Assembly: GCA_015059495.1 (NCBI GenBank)
Contig: SVAI01000001.1
Coordinates: 499,246 to 563,245 of the forward strand
DNA length: 64,000 nucleotides
Reading direction: 5' to 3'
Source: Bacillota bacterium
GTDB lineage: Bacteria; Bacillota_I; Bacilli_A; RF39; UBA660
The first letter of the stretch is position 1. Each line of letters opens with the position of its first letter. Of the stretch, positions 15,856-25,172 are shown one piece after another. The position numbers and the translations under genes were made by a program. The notes below the pieces were generated by a model that was not told where the DNA came from, did not search any database, and was given only the letters and a program-made list of their open reading frames with translations.

Positions 15856-16581
15856 AAATCTTACATCAACATAATATCTATTAGGATTAACACTTACAGA
15901 TAATCCTTTTTTATGATCTGCATCAATATATTTTTTATACTTTCTTTGAACAAACATCTTTAATCTTTGTTCATATTCTTCTACATCATCAATTACACCT
16001 TTAACTCTATAAGTAAATGAAAGTGGCAAATATAAATTAATATCAGTTTTAAGATCATCCATTGTAGGTATCTTTCCGTATCCTTCAGGAACAGCTAATT
16101 CAATATAATTACATTCTACTACTTCTATATTTGGATCAAACTCATTTTTAATATCATTTAAAAACATTTCCTCTATTTTTTTTCTAGGCATCAGCACTTT
16201 CTTAGCATCATAAACAACATGTCCATCTTCATTTGGAAAATAATAAGTCTCCAAGAAATAATCACTATATACATAATAATCTTCTTTATTAAGACCATAA
16301 ACTATTATCCATGCTTCTTTAACTTGATCACTTTTGAAAAACACCCAATAACCAACTGGATTAGAATAATCAAATAATGTTTCCATCTCATATTCATATC
16401 TATAATCTGTAATCTTAAAATTTTGATTACCATATCTATCATTTAAATACTCAAGAGCAAATTCTTTAACACTTGCTCGCTCTCTAAAGCTAACATTATA
16501 ACCAGTTAAAGCTTTATATCCAAAATAGCCTATAAACAAAAATGTCCCTACTACTAATAAAATAATTTTTTTTGCACTCAT
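15853..16581 (-). CDS. Membrane-anchored protein of unknown function
   Basis: 242 residues with one N-terminal hydrophobic segment (about 6-24) followed by a 215-residue extracytoplasmic-looking domain rich in Tyr and acidic residues. The first segment lacks a clear cleavage site, so it is probably an uncleaved anchor. The sequence includes 'EYLNDRYGNQNFKITDYRYEYE', which resembles secreted unknown proteins of Bacillota only in general pattern. It lies between the serS-linked 158-aa gene and the paralogue family, with its own terminator. Confidence 0.62.
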   Translation of the reverse strand: MSAKKIILLVVGTFLFIGYFGYKALTGYNVSFRERASVKEFALEYLNDRYGNQNFKITDYRYEYEMETLFDYSNPVGYWVFFKSDQVKEAWIIVYGLNKEDYYVYSDYFLETYYFPNEDGHVVYDAKKVLMPRKKIEEMFLNDIKNEFDPNIEVVECNYIELAVPEGYGKIPTMDDLKTDINLYLPLSFTYRVKGVIDDVEEYEQRLKMFVQRKYKKYIDADHKKGLSVSVNPNRYYVDVRF

Positions 16582-16640
16582 AAACCTACCATGTACCCTT
16601 TACTTTTCATCATTGTAACATAATGCTATTTATAAAACAA

Positions 16641-16670
16641 TAAAAAGTCTAGTATCACTAGACTTATTTT
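16641..16670 (-). terminator. Terminator of the proS-DUF1653-serS transcript
   Basis: AAGTCTAG/CTAGACTT stem, TATCA loop, followed by T on the minus strand. Confidence 0.83.
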
Positions 16671-17145
16671 ATATATTAATATTTTTATCAAGAATATTAG
16701 TTCTTTTACGTATTCTTAATTCTCTTAATGGTGGTTGAATTTCGATTTGATTACAAAAATTAAGATTATATTTCTTAGTACATTTATGAAGTTCTGTATA
16801 ATTGCTACCATCATAAACAATCTTAGAAAATTTAAAATCTTTTTTTAAATATCCCAATACATCTTCACGAAGTTCACAATTTAATCTAATTCCAATTCTG
16901 TCAACCATTACAATACTTGGAAATGAACTCATTACTTCATTTTTATGTTCTTCGGTATCGCAAACCATAGTTAAACCAATCTCTGGTCTATCATTATCTT
17001 CACGTAGATACTTAAACATAAAAATACATTCTACTAACGGATTCTTGCTATATTCTAATATAAATCTTGCTAAAGTATCTTCTAATTCAACTCTAACATC
17101 ATAACTAACTTCATGTTTAATTTTATTATAGTACATATTTTCCAT
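16669..17145 (-). CDS. Hypothetical protein, 158 aa
   Basis: Not recognised. A soluble protein with alternating strands and helices ('RPEIGLTMVCDTEEHKNEVM', 'VMVDRIGIRLNCEL') that might be a ferredoxin-like fold, and a basic C terminus. SD AGAGGG. It starts 19 bases after the serS stop with no terminator between, so it is probably the fourth gene of the proS operon. Confidence 0.6.
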   Translation of the reverse strand: MENMYYNKIKHEVSYDVRVELEDTLARFILEYSKNPLVECIFMFKYLREDNDRPEIGLTMVCDTEEHKNEVMSSFPSIVMVDRIGIRLNCELREDVLGYLKKDFKFSKIVYDGSNYTELHKCTKKYNLNFCNQIEIQPPLRELRIRKRTNILDKNINI

Positions 17146-17164
17146 AAAACCCTCTTAATATAAA

Positions 17165-18442
17165 TTATTTTATATACTCTTTACCACCCATATATGGTTG
17201 TAATACTTTAGGTATCTTAATAGATCCATCTTCTTGATAATTATTTTCAATTAAAGCAATTAAACCTCTTGGAGTAGCTACTACAGTATTATTTAATGTA
17301 TGTAAATAATAATTACCTTTATCACTCTTAACTCTAATACCTAATCTTCTTGCTTGAGCATCTCCTAATGTCGAACAAGAACCTACTTCAAAATATTTCT
17401 TTTGTCTTGGACTCCATGCCTCAATATCACATGATTTAACTTTAAGATCTGCTAAATCACCAGAACAACATTCTAATTGTCTAACTGGAACATCAAAATT
17501 TCTAAAGATGTCTACTGTTAATTTCCACATCTTATTATACCAATCCATTGAATCTTCTGGTTCACATAAAACAATCATTTCTTGTTTTTCAAATTGATGA
17601 ACTCTATAAAGTCCTCTTTCTTCTAAACCATGAGATCCACCTTCTTTTCTAAAGCATGGTGAATAAGAAGTCATTGCAATAGGTAAATCTTCTTTCTTAA
17701 TCATTTGATCTTTAAACTTACCAATCATTGAGTGTTCAGATGTACCAATTAAATATAAATCTTCACCTTCAATTTTATACATCATAGCTTCCATTTCAGG
17801 GAAAGACATAACACCTTCAACAACACTAGAATGAATCATAAATGGTGGAATAGCATATGTGAACCCATGATCAATCATATAATCTCTAGCATAAGCAATC
17901 ATAGCTTCATGTAATCTTGCTATATCACCAAGTAAATAATAGAATCCTTCACCAGAAGTTCTACCAGCAGCTTCTTTATCCATACCATTTAATTTATTAA
18001 TAATATCAGCATGATATGGTATTTCATAATCTGGAACAACTGGTTCACCAAACTTTTGAACTTCAACGTTTTCACTATCATCTTTACCTACAGGTACAGA
18101 TTCATCAATAATGTTTGGTATAACCATCATTATTTCTTTAATTCTTTCATCTAATTTAACTTTTTCATCTTCTAAAGAAGTAACTTCATTAGCATCACTA
18201 GCTATTTTCTTTTTAATTTCTTCAGCTTCATCTTTTTTACCATTGGCCATTAAAGCACCAATTTCTTTAGATAATTTATTCTTTTCTGCCTTTAAATTAT
18301 CACATTTAGTTTGAATATCTCTAGTTTTAATATCTAGTTCATATACTTCATCTACTAAAGGTAACTTTTCATCTTGAAATTTCTTTTTAATGTTTTCTTT
18401 AACTAAATCTCTATTTTCTCTAATTAATTTAATATCTATCAT
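17165..18442 (-). CDS. serS: Seryl-tRNA synthetase
   Basis: 425 residues, normal bacterial length. The long N-terminal coiled-coil arm (about 30-110) binds the tRNA-Ser variable arm. Class II motif 2 'CFRKEGGSHGLEERGLYRVHQFEK' and motif 3 'ALIENNYQEDGSIKIPKVL' are present. SD GAAAGGAAG. Its start overlaps the DUF1653 gene by 14 bases; it is third in the T-box-led operon. Confidence 0.97.
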   Translation of the reverse strand: MIDIKLIRENRDLVKENIKKKFQDEKLPLVDEVYELDIKTRDIQTKCDNLKAEKNKLSKEIGALMANGKKDEAEEIKKKIASDANEVTSLEDEKVKLDERIKEIMMVIPNIIDESVPVGKDDSENVEVQKFGEPVVPDYEIPYHADIINKLNGMDKEAAGRTSGEGFYYLLGDIARLHEAMIAYARDYMIDHGFTYAIPPFMIHSSVVEGVMSFPEMEAMMYKIEGEDLYLIGTSEHSMIGKFKDQMIKKEDLPIAMTSYSPCFRKEGGSHGLEERGLYRVHQFEKQEMIVLCEPEDSMDWYNKMWKLTVDIFRNFDVPVRQLECCSGDLADLKVKSCDIEAWSPRQKKYFEVGSCSTLGDAQARRLGIRVKSDKGNYYLHTLNNTVVATPRGLIALIENNYQEDGSIKIPKVLQPYMGGKEYIK

Positions 18443-18680
18443 AAATATCTTCCTTTCTTAATTCTTCAAATCTATACTTTTGTTTAACATCAGGATATTT
18501 ATTATGATCTACTTCACTAATAAAATCATTATACTTTCTAACCCATAATTGTTTATTATCATATAACGCTCTATAAACAACTACATCTTCTAAAGTTTCA
18601 CAATCTTTAGCAATATCTTCAACCATATATATTTTACCTTTAAAATGTTTATAATATCCTTTTATTTTAACTTTACGCAT
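18429..18680 (-). CDS. DUF1653-like small protein
   Basis: 83 residues from the ATG at 18680, which overlaps the proS stop in a TAATG, typical of coupled translation. 'GYYKHFKGKIYMV', 'CETLEDVVVYRALYDNKQLWVRKYNDF' and a C-terminal acidic/basic end match DUF1653. Function unknown. It is held tightly between proS and serS, which hints at a translation-related role (inference only). Confidence 0.85.
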   Translation of the reverse strand: MRKVKIKGYYKHFKGKIYMVEDIAKDCETLEDVVVYRALYDNKQLWVRKYNDFISEVDHNKYPDVKQKYRFEELRKEDIYDRY

Positions 18681-20101
18681 TAATATTGAATACCCCAAAT
18701 AACATGATGTTTAGCTTCCCTACCACAACATACACATTTACCAGTAATTAACTCTTCATCAGTAATACATCTAGACTTACAACCTTTAATTTCTTTAATC
18801 TTATTTTCACATTCTACGTCTCCACACCAATCAGCATGAATAAATCCTGGTTGTGTATTTAAAATATTTTCCATTTCTTCTAGATTATGTGCTTCAAAAG
18901 TTAACTTATCTCTTCTTATCTTAGCACGTTCATACATATCCTTTTGAATAGTTTCAAGTAATTCACTAACATAAGAAACTATATCTATATCAGCATTAAC
19001 TTGCATCTTTTCTCTAGTATCACGTCTTGCAATTGTAATAGTGTTATTAGCTAAATCTCTAGCACCAACTTCAATTCTAACTGGAATACCATTAACTTCA
19101 GCTTCAGCAAATTTAAATCCTGGAGACTTATCACTATTATCAATATAAGAAATAATATTCTTATCATTTAATTCTTTATTAAACTTATTAGCTAAATCTT
19201 TAACTTTATCATCATCACCAATAGTAACTATTACTACTTGTCTTGGAGCAATTCTTGGTGGTAAAACTAAACCAAAGTCATCACTGTGAACCATGATTAG
19301 TGCACCAATCATTCTTGTTGTGCATCCCCATGATGTTTGATATACATATTCATCTTTATTATCTTTATTAGTAAATTTAATGCCATAAGCTTCAGCAAAC
19401 TTTTGACCAAAGTAATGACTAGTAGCAGATTGTAATGCAACACCATTATACATTAATGCTTCAGTAGTTAATGTATACTCAGCACCTGCAAACTTTTCCT
19501 TTTCTGTTTTTCTACCACTAATAGCTGGTATAGCTAAAATATCATTAAAGAACCAATTATATACTTGATTCATTTGATCAGTTTCTTTCATAGCTTCCTC
19601 TGCATTCGAATGAATAGTATGTCCTTCTTGCCATAAGAATTCTCTACTTCTAAGGAAAGGTCTAGTTTCCTTTTCCCATCTCATTACACTACACCATTGA
19701 TTATATAACATTGGTAAATCTTTATAAGATCTAACATGTGTTGCATAATAATCACTAAATAATGTTTCAGATGTTGGACGAATTGCCATTCTTTCTTCTA
19801 AATCTTTTTGTCCACCTTGAGTAACCCATGCAACTTCAGGAGCAAAACCTTCAACTAATTCTCCTTCTTTTTTTAACATATTTTCAGGAATTAACATTGG
19901 CATATAAACATTTTGATGTCCTAACTCTTTAAATTTCTTATCTAATACGCTTTGCATCTTTTCCCAAATAGCATAACCATTAGGTTCAAATACTGTACAA
20001 CCTTTAACCGACGAGTAATCGCATAACTTAGCAGCTCTAACTACATCAGTATACCATTTAGCAAAATCTACATCTCTACTTGTAATTGCCTTATTATTCA
20101 T
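18680..20101 (-). CDS. proS: Prolyl-tRNA synthetase, archaeal/eukaryal type
   Basis: 473 residues from the ATG at 20101, preceded by GGAAGGTG. The upstream ATG at 20146 lies within the T-box terminator and is not used. Class II core motifs: 'RPTSETLFSDYY', 'RWEKETRPFLRSREFLWQEGHT' and 'QTSWGCTTRMIGALIM'. The C-terminal zinc-binding extension has the Cys pair of 'CVCC'. No YbaK-like editing insert is present, as expected for the short ProS3 type. Led by a T-box riboswitch. Confidence 0.97.
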   Translation of the reverse strand: MNNKAITSRDVDFAKWYTDVVRAAKLCDYSSVKGCTVFEPNGYAIWEKMQSVLDKKFKELGHQNVYMPMLIPENMLKKEGELVEGFAPEVAWVTQGGQKDLEERMAIRPTSETLFSDYYATHVRSYKDLPMLYNQWCSVMRWEKETRPFLRSREFLWQEGHTIHSNAEEAMKETDQMNQVYNWFFNDILAIPAISGRKTEKEKFAGAEYTLTTEALMYNGVALQSATSHYFGQKFAEAYGIKFTNKDNKDEYVYQTSWGCTTRMIGALIMVHSDDFGLVLPPRIAPRQVVIVTIGDDDKVKDLANKFNKELNDKNIISYIDNSDKSPGFKFAEAEVNGIPVRIEVGARDLANNTITIARRDTREKMQVNADIDIVSYVSELLETIQKDMYERAKIRRDKLTFEAHNLEEMENILNTQPGFIHADWCGDVECENKIKEIKGCKSRCITDEELITGKCVCCGREAKHHVIWGIQY

Positions 20102-20111
20102 ATAATTCACC

Positions 20112-20331
20112 TTCCTAAAATAAAAACCACATAAAATAACTCCCAAGGAGCATATTTATGCGGTACCATCCTTTTTTATAACTCATGATTAATAACGATA
20201 ATCAACCGGTAGCTATTAACTACACTCAGAAAGTAGATTCATAAGCTCTTATATATTAATCCTTTCAGCAACTAGATTAACTCTCTTTAAATAAGTAATT
20301 CTTATTACTATTCTTCCTTCAACGTTTTACA
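20112..20331 (-). promoter_or_regulatory. T-box riboswitch ahead of proS
   Basis: The T-box sequence GGATGGTACCGC (20160-20171) follows a stem I region with an AGAGAG motif. The antiterminator bulge reads TGGT, expecting a tRNA with discriminator A. The terminator CCGCATAAA/TTTATGTGG with TTTTT lies at 20122-20163. In the specifier region, GAATCTACTTTCTGAG, I find no Pro codon; TCT or CTA fit best by position. Confidence 0.9.
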
Positions 20332-20337
20332 AGTACA

Positions 20338-20343
20338 ATTATA
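20338..20343 (-). promoter_or_regulatory. Extended -10 promoter of the proS operon
   Basis: TGTTATAAT (20338-20346) has a perfect -10 with a TGn extension; there is no clear -35. It lies just after the helD terminator. Confidence 0.65.
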
Positions 20344-20354
20344 ACACAAAATTA

Positions 20355-20386
20355 ATAAAAAACGATATTTTTTTACAAAATATCGT
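20355..20386 (-). terminator. Terminator of helD
   Basis: Ten-base-pair stem ACGATATTTT/AAAATATCGT, loop of five, T-run. Confidence 0.88.
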
Positions 20387-20388
20387 AA

Positions 20389-22305
20389 TTATTCATAAAT
20401 TATTAAATTATTTTGAGCTCTTGTTACCCCAACATATAATTGTTTATCACTTAACTTAGATGAATCATATATAATTACTCCATCAAATTCTAAACCCTTA
20501 GCTATATATAAAGGTAATATAACTACTCCATTAGTTTTACCATTTATTAATGGAGAATTAACTTCTATAACATCTTTTAATTGATTATATACTTCTTCAC
20601 ATTCACTCTTAGTATAAGTAATAATACCTAATCTCTTATTACTTAATTTCTTAACATCCTCTACTAAACTATCTCTAGTTTTAACTTCTACTTTACTACC
20701 TTCACTTCTAAAACTATCAATACTAATATTTAATATTTTAGAGGCATAATCCATAATATTTTTAGTAGATCTATAAGCTTTACTTAATTTATAATAACTC
20801 CCACCATTAAATATACTTAAATAATCCTCTAAAGAATTATAATTAACATATGGATTTAAATTTTGATTTATATCACCAAGAATAGTAAATGAACAAGCAG
20901 GAAATATATTCTTTAACAATTCTATTTGTGAGAAAGAATAATCTTGTGCTTCATCTATAACTATATGTTTAATATTAAGATCCTCTGGATAATCATTAAT
21001 ATTAAATACTATATTTAACATTGGAGTAATATGTTCATAATTAATATAATCACTTATTAATTCTTTATTATTAATCTTTAAATATTCATTATATACATCT
21101 ACTACATCAATACTCTTATCTAACATAGTAACTAAACTATCTCTAATCTTATCAAAATATTCTCTCTTTAATTTAGTTTTATCTATAATATATTCAGTAA
21201 TTAAATTAATTCTTTCCATAAATATATATTTTTTATACATAACAAGTAAATTATTTAATTCATCTTTAGTAAACTTAATCTTATTAATAGATATAGAATT
21301 CTTAAATCTAATACTATCTACATAATTACCAACAAATTCTTTTACTTTATCTATATATTCTTCATCAAACTCATCTATATCTATTTTCTTATTATATACT
21401 CTATCTAAAAAATCACTATAGTTTTCACATTCTAATTTCAAATAAGTTCTAGCAAAAGAATTATAAGTAGTACTAAGTACATTATCTTCACTTAATTCAG
21501 GTAATACATTAGATATATAATCAGTAAATATATCATTAGGAGATAATATTAATACATTATTATTAGAAAACTCTTCCCTATGATATAAAAGATAAGCAAT
21601 TCTATGTAATGCTATTTCAGTTTTACCAGAACCAGCAACACCTTCAGTAACAACTATCTTATCACTCATATTTCTAATAACCTGATTTTGTTCTTTTTGA
21701 ATAGTATTAATAATACTACTCATCTTATTAGATGATTCTTTAGATAACATACTTTGTAATAATTCATCATCTATATTTTGATCATTTTCTATAATAGAAT
21801 TAAACTTATCATATTCTATTTGAAATTGTCTTTTTTGAGTTATCTCACCATCTATTACGTTATCATTAACTTTATAACTAGCTTTACCCTTACCGTAATC
21901 ATAAAATAAATTAGATATTGGTGCTCTCCAATCATATACTTTAATATCTAAACCATCATTAACTTGAGATGATCCTATATATACATCTTTATTATTAAAT
22001 ATAACTTTACCAAAATAAGGTTCTTTATAAGATTTTAATAATCTTCTTCTAGCACTCTCTTTTAGATTATGAACATTTTCTTTTCTAATTTGTTCATTTA
22101 ACAAATTATCAAAATCTAACCTATTATTTAAATCATCTGAATTAAGCAAAGCCTTACAATCTACCCATATAAAATTCCTAAGTTCATTTAACTCATCATT
22201 ATCTTTATTTAATTCTATTTTATTATCATCAATCTTCTTCTTTAATAATGAATTAACCTCATTTAAATGTTCTTGTTCTAATACTTTATCTTCTTTATTT
22301 AACAT
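20389..22305 (-). CDS. helD: HelD-like UvrD-family helicase
   Basis: 638 residues. An N-terminal helical hairpin (about 1-75), then 'PYFGKVIF' and 'VYDWRAPISNLFYDYG', which are typical of HelD, the RNA-polymerase recycling factor. Walker A 'GVAGSGKTE' at 222-230, 'TIQKEQNQVIR' before it, Walker B 'HIVIDEAQDYS', 'YRST' (motif IV) and a short C-terminal 'YVGVTRAQNNLII' (motif VI). HelD releases stalled RNA polymerase from DNA using ATP. Somewhat shorter than the Bacillus protein. It is monocistronic, with a promoter at 22328-22355. Confidence 0.9.
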   Translation of the reverse strand: MLNKEDKVLEQEHLNEVNSLLKKKIDDNKIELNKDNDELNELRNFIWVDCKALLNSDDLNNRLDFDNLLNEQIRKENVHNLKESARRRLLKSYKEPYFGKVIFNNKDVYIGSSQVNDGLDIKVYDWRAPISNLFYDYGKGKASYKVNDNVIDGEITQKRQFQIEYDKFNSIIENDQNIDDELLQSMLSKESSNKMSSIINTIQKEQNQVIRNMSDKIVVTEGVAGSGKTEIALHRIAYLLYHREEFSNNNVLILSPNDIFTDYISNVLPELSEDNVLSTTYNSFARTYLKLECENYSDFLDRVYNKKIDIDEFDEEYIDKVKEFVGNYVDSIRFKNSISINKIKFTKDELNNLLVMYKKYIFMERINLITEYIIDKTKLKREYFDKIRDSLVTMLDKSIDVVDVYNEYLKINNKELISDYINYEHITPMLNIVFNINDYPEDLNIKHIVIDEAQDYSFSQIELLKNIFPACSFTILGDINQNLNPYVNYNSLEDYLSIFNGGSYYKLSKAYRSTKNIMDYASKILNISIDSFRSEGSKVEVKTRDSLVEDVKKLSNKRLGIITYTKSECEEVYNQLKDVIEVNSPLINGKTNGVVILPLYIAKGLEFDGVIIYDSSKLSDKQLYVGVTRAQNNLIIYE

Positions 22306-22327
22306 AAGTTACCCCTCCCTTTATAAC

Positions 22328-22355
22328 ATTATAGTCTTTATTATCATTAATACAA
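22328..22355 (-). promoter_or_regulatory. Promoter of helD
   Basis: TTGTAT (22350-22355), 16 bases, TATAAT (22328-22333), followed by an AGGGAGGGG SD. Confidence 0.8.
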
Positions 22356-22407
22356 GCATTGAATTTTTCCCCACTTTATGCTATACTACACATAGAAATA
22401 AAGAATA

Positions 22408-22437
22408 ACAAAAAAGAAACTTATCCAAGTTTCTTTT
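22408..22437 (-). terminator. Terminator of the S41 peptidase gene
   Basis: Eleven-base-pair stem AAAAGAAACTT/AAGTTTCTTTT with an ATCC loop; it overlaps the last codons (the gene ends at 22421). Confidence 0.9.
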
Positions 22438-23560
22438 TATTTTCTAAACTATCTATATATTCATATGCTTTTTCTAAATAGACATCTCTACCTTCTCTTA
22501 AAGCATCAATAGATTCTTCAACATAAATATCTGGATGAAAATATCTTGGTTCCATTATTTTTTTATAATCATCTCTTTTTAAAAATTCTTCAAATTTTTC
22601 TTTAGTTTCTAAATCACCAACTGAATCATAATAAGTATAATAAGCATTAGATGGTTGAACATAAAATTTTTCAAACTCTATTGGAGGACAATTACCAAAA
22701 CAATTTAGAGGAGAACCAATATCAGTACCTATAAATATTGCACCAAGATTTCTTAAATCATAACAAGCTAATCTACCAGCACTATATACATATTTATCAA
22801 TTAACACTATTATTTTCTTATCTTTTAAAAACTCTAATAATGGTTCAGTAATACCACTATTACCACCAGTATTACCTCTTAAGTCAACTATATAATAATT
22901 AATACCAGCAATATTTTTAATTTCATTAATCATATTAATCATTTGATTAGGTTTAAACTCCCTACATAAAGAATAAATAATATGCATTCTATCTTTATCT
23001 TCATAATGTTTATAGTTTCTAAAACCAACACGACCATATGGTATTTTTATTTCTTTAACTTCCCCATTATGATTAACTTTAAAGATAAATTCATCAGTTT
23101 TATTATCTATTGAAGGTAAACTTCTTAATACCGATACATCCATCATATTTTTTTCAACATTAGCTTCTCTAAAACCTTCTGTTTGATATAAACATCTATC
23201 CCTTACTTCATCAATAATCGTATTAATATTAACACCATTAATTTCTAATATTTCATCATATAAATAATTTTTAATAGCTTCTACCGCTTTATAAATATAC
23301 ATCTTATTATTAATTATTCTTGGTAATACTCCTAAATATAAAAAATCACTATATCTAACAATTGTATGACCATCATTTTCATTAACCATTCTTTTAATAA
23401 TATAATTACAAACATATAATAAATCATAATCATCTTCTAATTTAAACTTAGATAAAGCTTCTTTTTTAAATTCTTCAAATTCTTCTTTAGAATGATTAAA
23501 ATAAAAATCTAAATGATTTTCTTCAATTATTTCAAATATCTTATTTAACTTATCTAGCAT
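22421..23560 (-). CDS. S41-family peptidase, cytoplasmic
   Basis: 379 residues. The C-terminal half has 'IVDLRGNTGGNSG' (224-236) and 'DKYVYSAGRLACYDL' with the catalytic Ser260, the C-terminal-processing-peptidase (S41) signature. A short PDZ-like region sits near 85-120. Unlike CtpA there is no signal peptide or anchor, so the enzyme is probably cytoplasmic, as in the tricorn-related members. Target proteins unknown. It is a single gene with a weak SD before the ATG. Confidence 0.85.
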   Translation of the reverse strand: MLDKLNKIFEIIEENHLDFYFNHSKEEFEEFKKEALSKFKLEDDYDLLYVCNYIIKRMVNENDGHTIVRYSDFLYLGVLPRIINNKMYIYKAVEAIKNYLYDEILEINGVNINTIIDEVRDRCLYQTEGFREANVEKNMMDVSVLRSLPSIDNKTDEFIFKVNHNGEVKEIKIPYGRVGFRNYKHYEDKDRMHIIYSLCREFKPNQMINMINEIKNIAGINYYIVDLRGNTGGNSGITEPLLEFLKDKKIIVLIDKYVYSAGRLACYDLRNLGAIFIGTDIGSPLNCFGNCPPIEFEKFYVQPSNAYYTYYDSVGDLETKEKFEEFLKRDDYKKIMEPRYFHPDIYVEESIDALREGRDVYLEKAYEYIDSLENKKKLG

Positions 23561-23603
23561 ATCATCACATCCGTGATAATTATATAATTATTTTATTATT
23601 AAT

Positions 23604-23637
23604 ACAAGAAAAGACATACATAAGTATGTCTTTTTTT
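23604..23637 (-). terminator. Terminator of the surface-protein operon
   Basis: Ten-base-pair stem AAAGACATAC/GTATGTCTTT, ATAA loop, T-run; it ends a transcript of seven genes. Confidence 0.92.
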
Positions 23638-25162
23638 AACTATTTAAAGTATATGTAATATTCATATAACCATCTTCATCGACACTAGATGAATAAGTGT
23701 AATTTCCAGAGCCATATGCATAATCACCTATAGCAGTAATTATATCATCTATATCTGTAATAGCTACAGTAGGATTTTCTCCATTTAAATCATATAATTC
23801 AAAGTTATCTTTATCTTTAATTCTAATTGTTAAAGAGTTATTTAAATTAAATACACTAGTATAGTTATTTGAATAAGGTGCATTTACTTCATCATTTCCT
23901 AAAATATCGACTTGATTAAAAATATTAATTAATAATTTATTTACTTCAGTATCACTACTATCTAACAAGTATATTCTTGATACATCACTACCTACATCAA
24001 CATATGACTCTCTTAATGTATCATTATCTACTAATGCACTATATCCATATAAAGGTGCAAGTGTATTATATCTAGTTCTTTTAGCTCTAGCACTTGTTGA
24101 ATTAACAAAGAAGTAATTTGGCATACCATCTTCAATATGAAGAATATTAACTGCCCCTAGTATAAAGTCACTCATGAAATTTAAACCTTTAAGTGGCGCA
24201 TACGTTGTAACATCTCTTGTTAAACCAATAACCGGACTTGAACTTGAATTAATAACTTTTAATAAAGCATCTTTCAAATTAGCTTCACCAGTTCTTAATT
24301 TAATAAAATCTGTTATATAAGTTAAATAAGTTTCATCAAATTGATAATAAGTATTAAGATAATAAATAAAATCTTCATCTATTTTATCTAAAGAATTAAA
24401 ATAGAATGTATTTGTATAATATGTAGGACTATAATTAGAGAATGTTGTAGCATAAGCTACAAAGTTATCATCAAATGTAACCCTAAAAGTCGCAATATTA
24501 TAATCAAGTCCTTTTAATTGAACCCCATTTTGGAAGTCAGCATTAGACGTAAATGTAGCATCAATATAGTTTCTCATTTTTAATCTAAAAGCATCCCAAT
24601 CGTTAAATTGTTCACCTTCATCAATTTCATGTCTAATATAAGTTAACAAATCATTATTATAATATGTTTTAACTACATCTCCAATAGTTAAGACTTCATC
24701 ATCATCAACTTGTTCAACTACATTAAAATGTATTGGAATACTACCAGTTAATGCAGTAATATCACATTTTACAGCAACTAAAATTACACTAACATTATCA
24801 TTACCTGTTATAGTAGCAGAACCAGTATCATCTTCTGCTTTTGGATTTGCAGATACAATACATGTATTCTTTTGATCATTTATTCTTGCATAGAAAGTAT
24901 AATAATCATGCTCTCCAGGATAAATAATTTTATTTCTATTAAATGACATTCTATAATTTGCATATAAAACATTATCTTCTATTGTAGTTGTTTTATTCAC
25001 AACACTAAATGTTGGATTAAATGCATACATACTTGTTTCGTACGCAAATTTTTCTTCTTTTAAGTACTTAGCATTAGTAAAAGGTAGTGAGACAAAGTTA
25101 GTTATATTAGCTAAGACAAAGAAGATTATTAAAAACGAACGTATAAATAATCTTTTTTTCAT
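23636..25162 (-). CDS. Secreted protein, probable SipW-type substrate
   Basis: 508 residues. The signal peptide (about 1-31) ends in 'PFTNAKYLKEEK', with a Tyr soon after the predicted cut, as in SipW substrates such as TasA. The rest is a large beta-rich domain with no motif I recognise; it has only two Cys and is Thr/Asn/Asp/Tyr-rich. Seventh and last gene of the operon, ten bases after the 187-aa gene. Likely extracellular and possibly a fibre or matrix accessory (inference from context). No anchor or sorting signal at the C terminus. Confidence 0.72.
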   Translation of the reverse strand: MKKRLFIRSFLIIFFVLANITNFVSLPFTNAKYLKEEKFAYETSMYAFNPTFSVVNKTTTIEDNVLYANYRMSFNRNKIIYPGEHDYYTFYARINDQKNTCIVSANPKAEDDTGSATITGNDNVSVILVAVKCDITALTGSIPIHFNVVEQVDDDEVLTIGDVVKTYYNNDLLTYIRHEIDEGEQFNDWDAFRLKMRNYIDATFTSNADFQNGVQLKGLDYNIATFRVTFDDNFVAYATTFSNYSPTYYTNTFYFNSLDKIDEDFIYYLNTYYQFDETYLTYITDFIKLRTGEANLKDALLKVINSSSSPVIGLTRDVTTYAPLKGLNFMSDFILGAVNILHIEDGMPNYFFVNSTSARAKRTRYNTLAPLYGYSALVDNDTLRESYVDVGSDVSRIYLLDSSDTEVNKLLINIFNQVDILGNDEVNAPYSNNYTSVFNLNNSLTIRIKDKDNFELYDLNGENPTVAITDIDDIITAIGDYAYGSGNYTYSSSVDEDGYMNITYTLNS

Positions 25163-25172
25163 AAACTCCCCC

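Noticed and set aside
20099..20146. The ATG at 20146 as start of proS
   Set aside because: It would add 15 residues encoded by the T-box terminator; the ATG at 20101 has a strong SD and matches the family N terminus.
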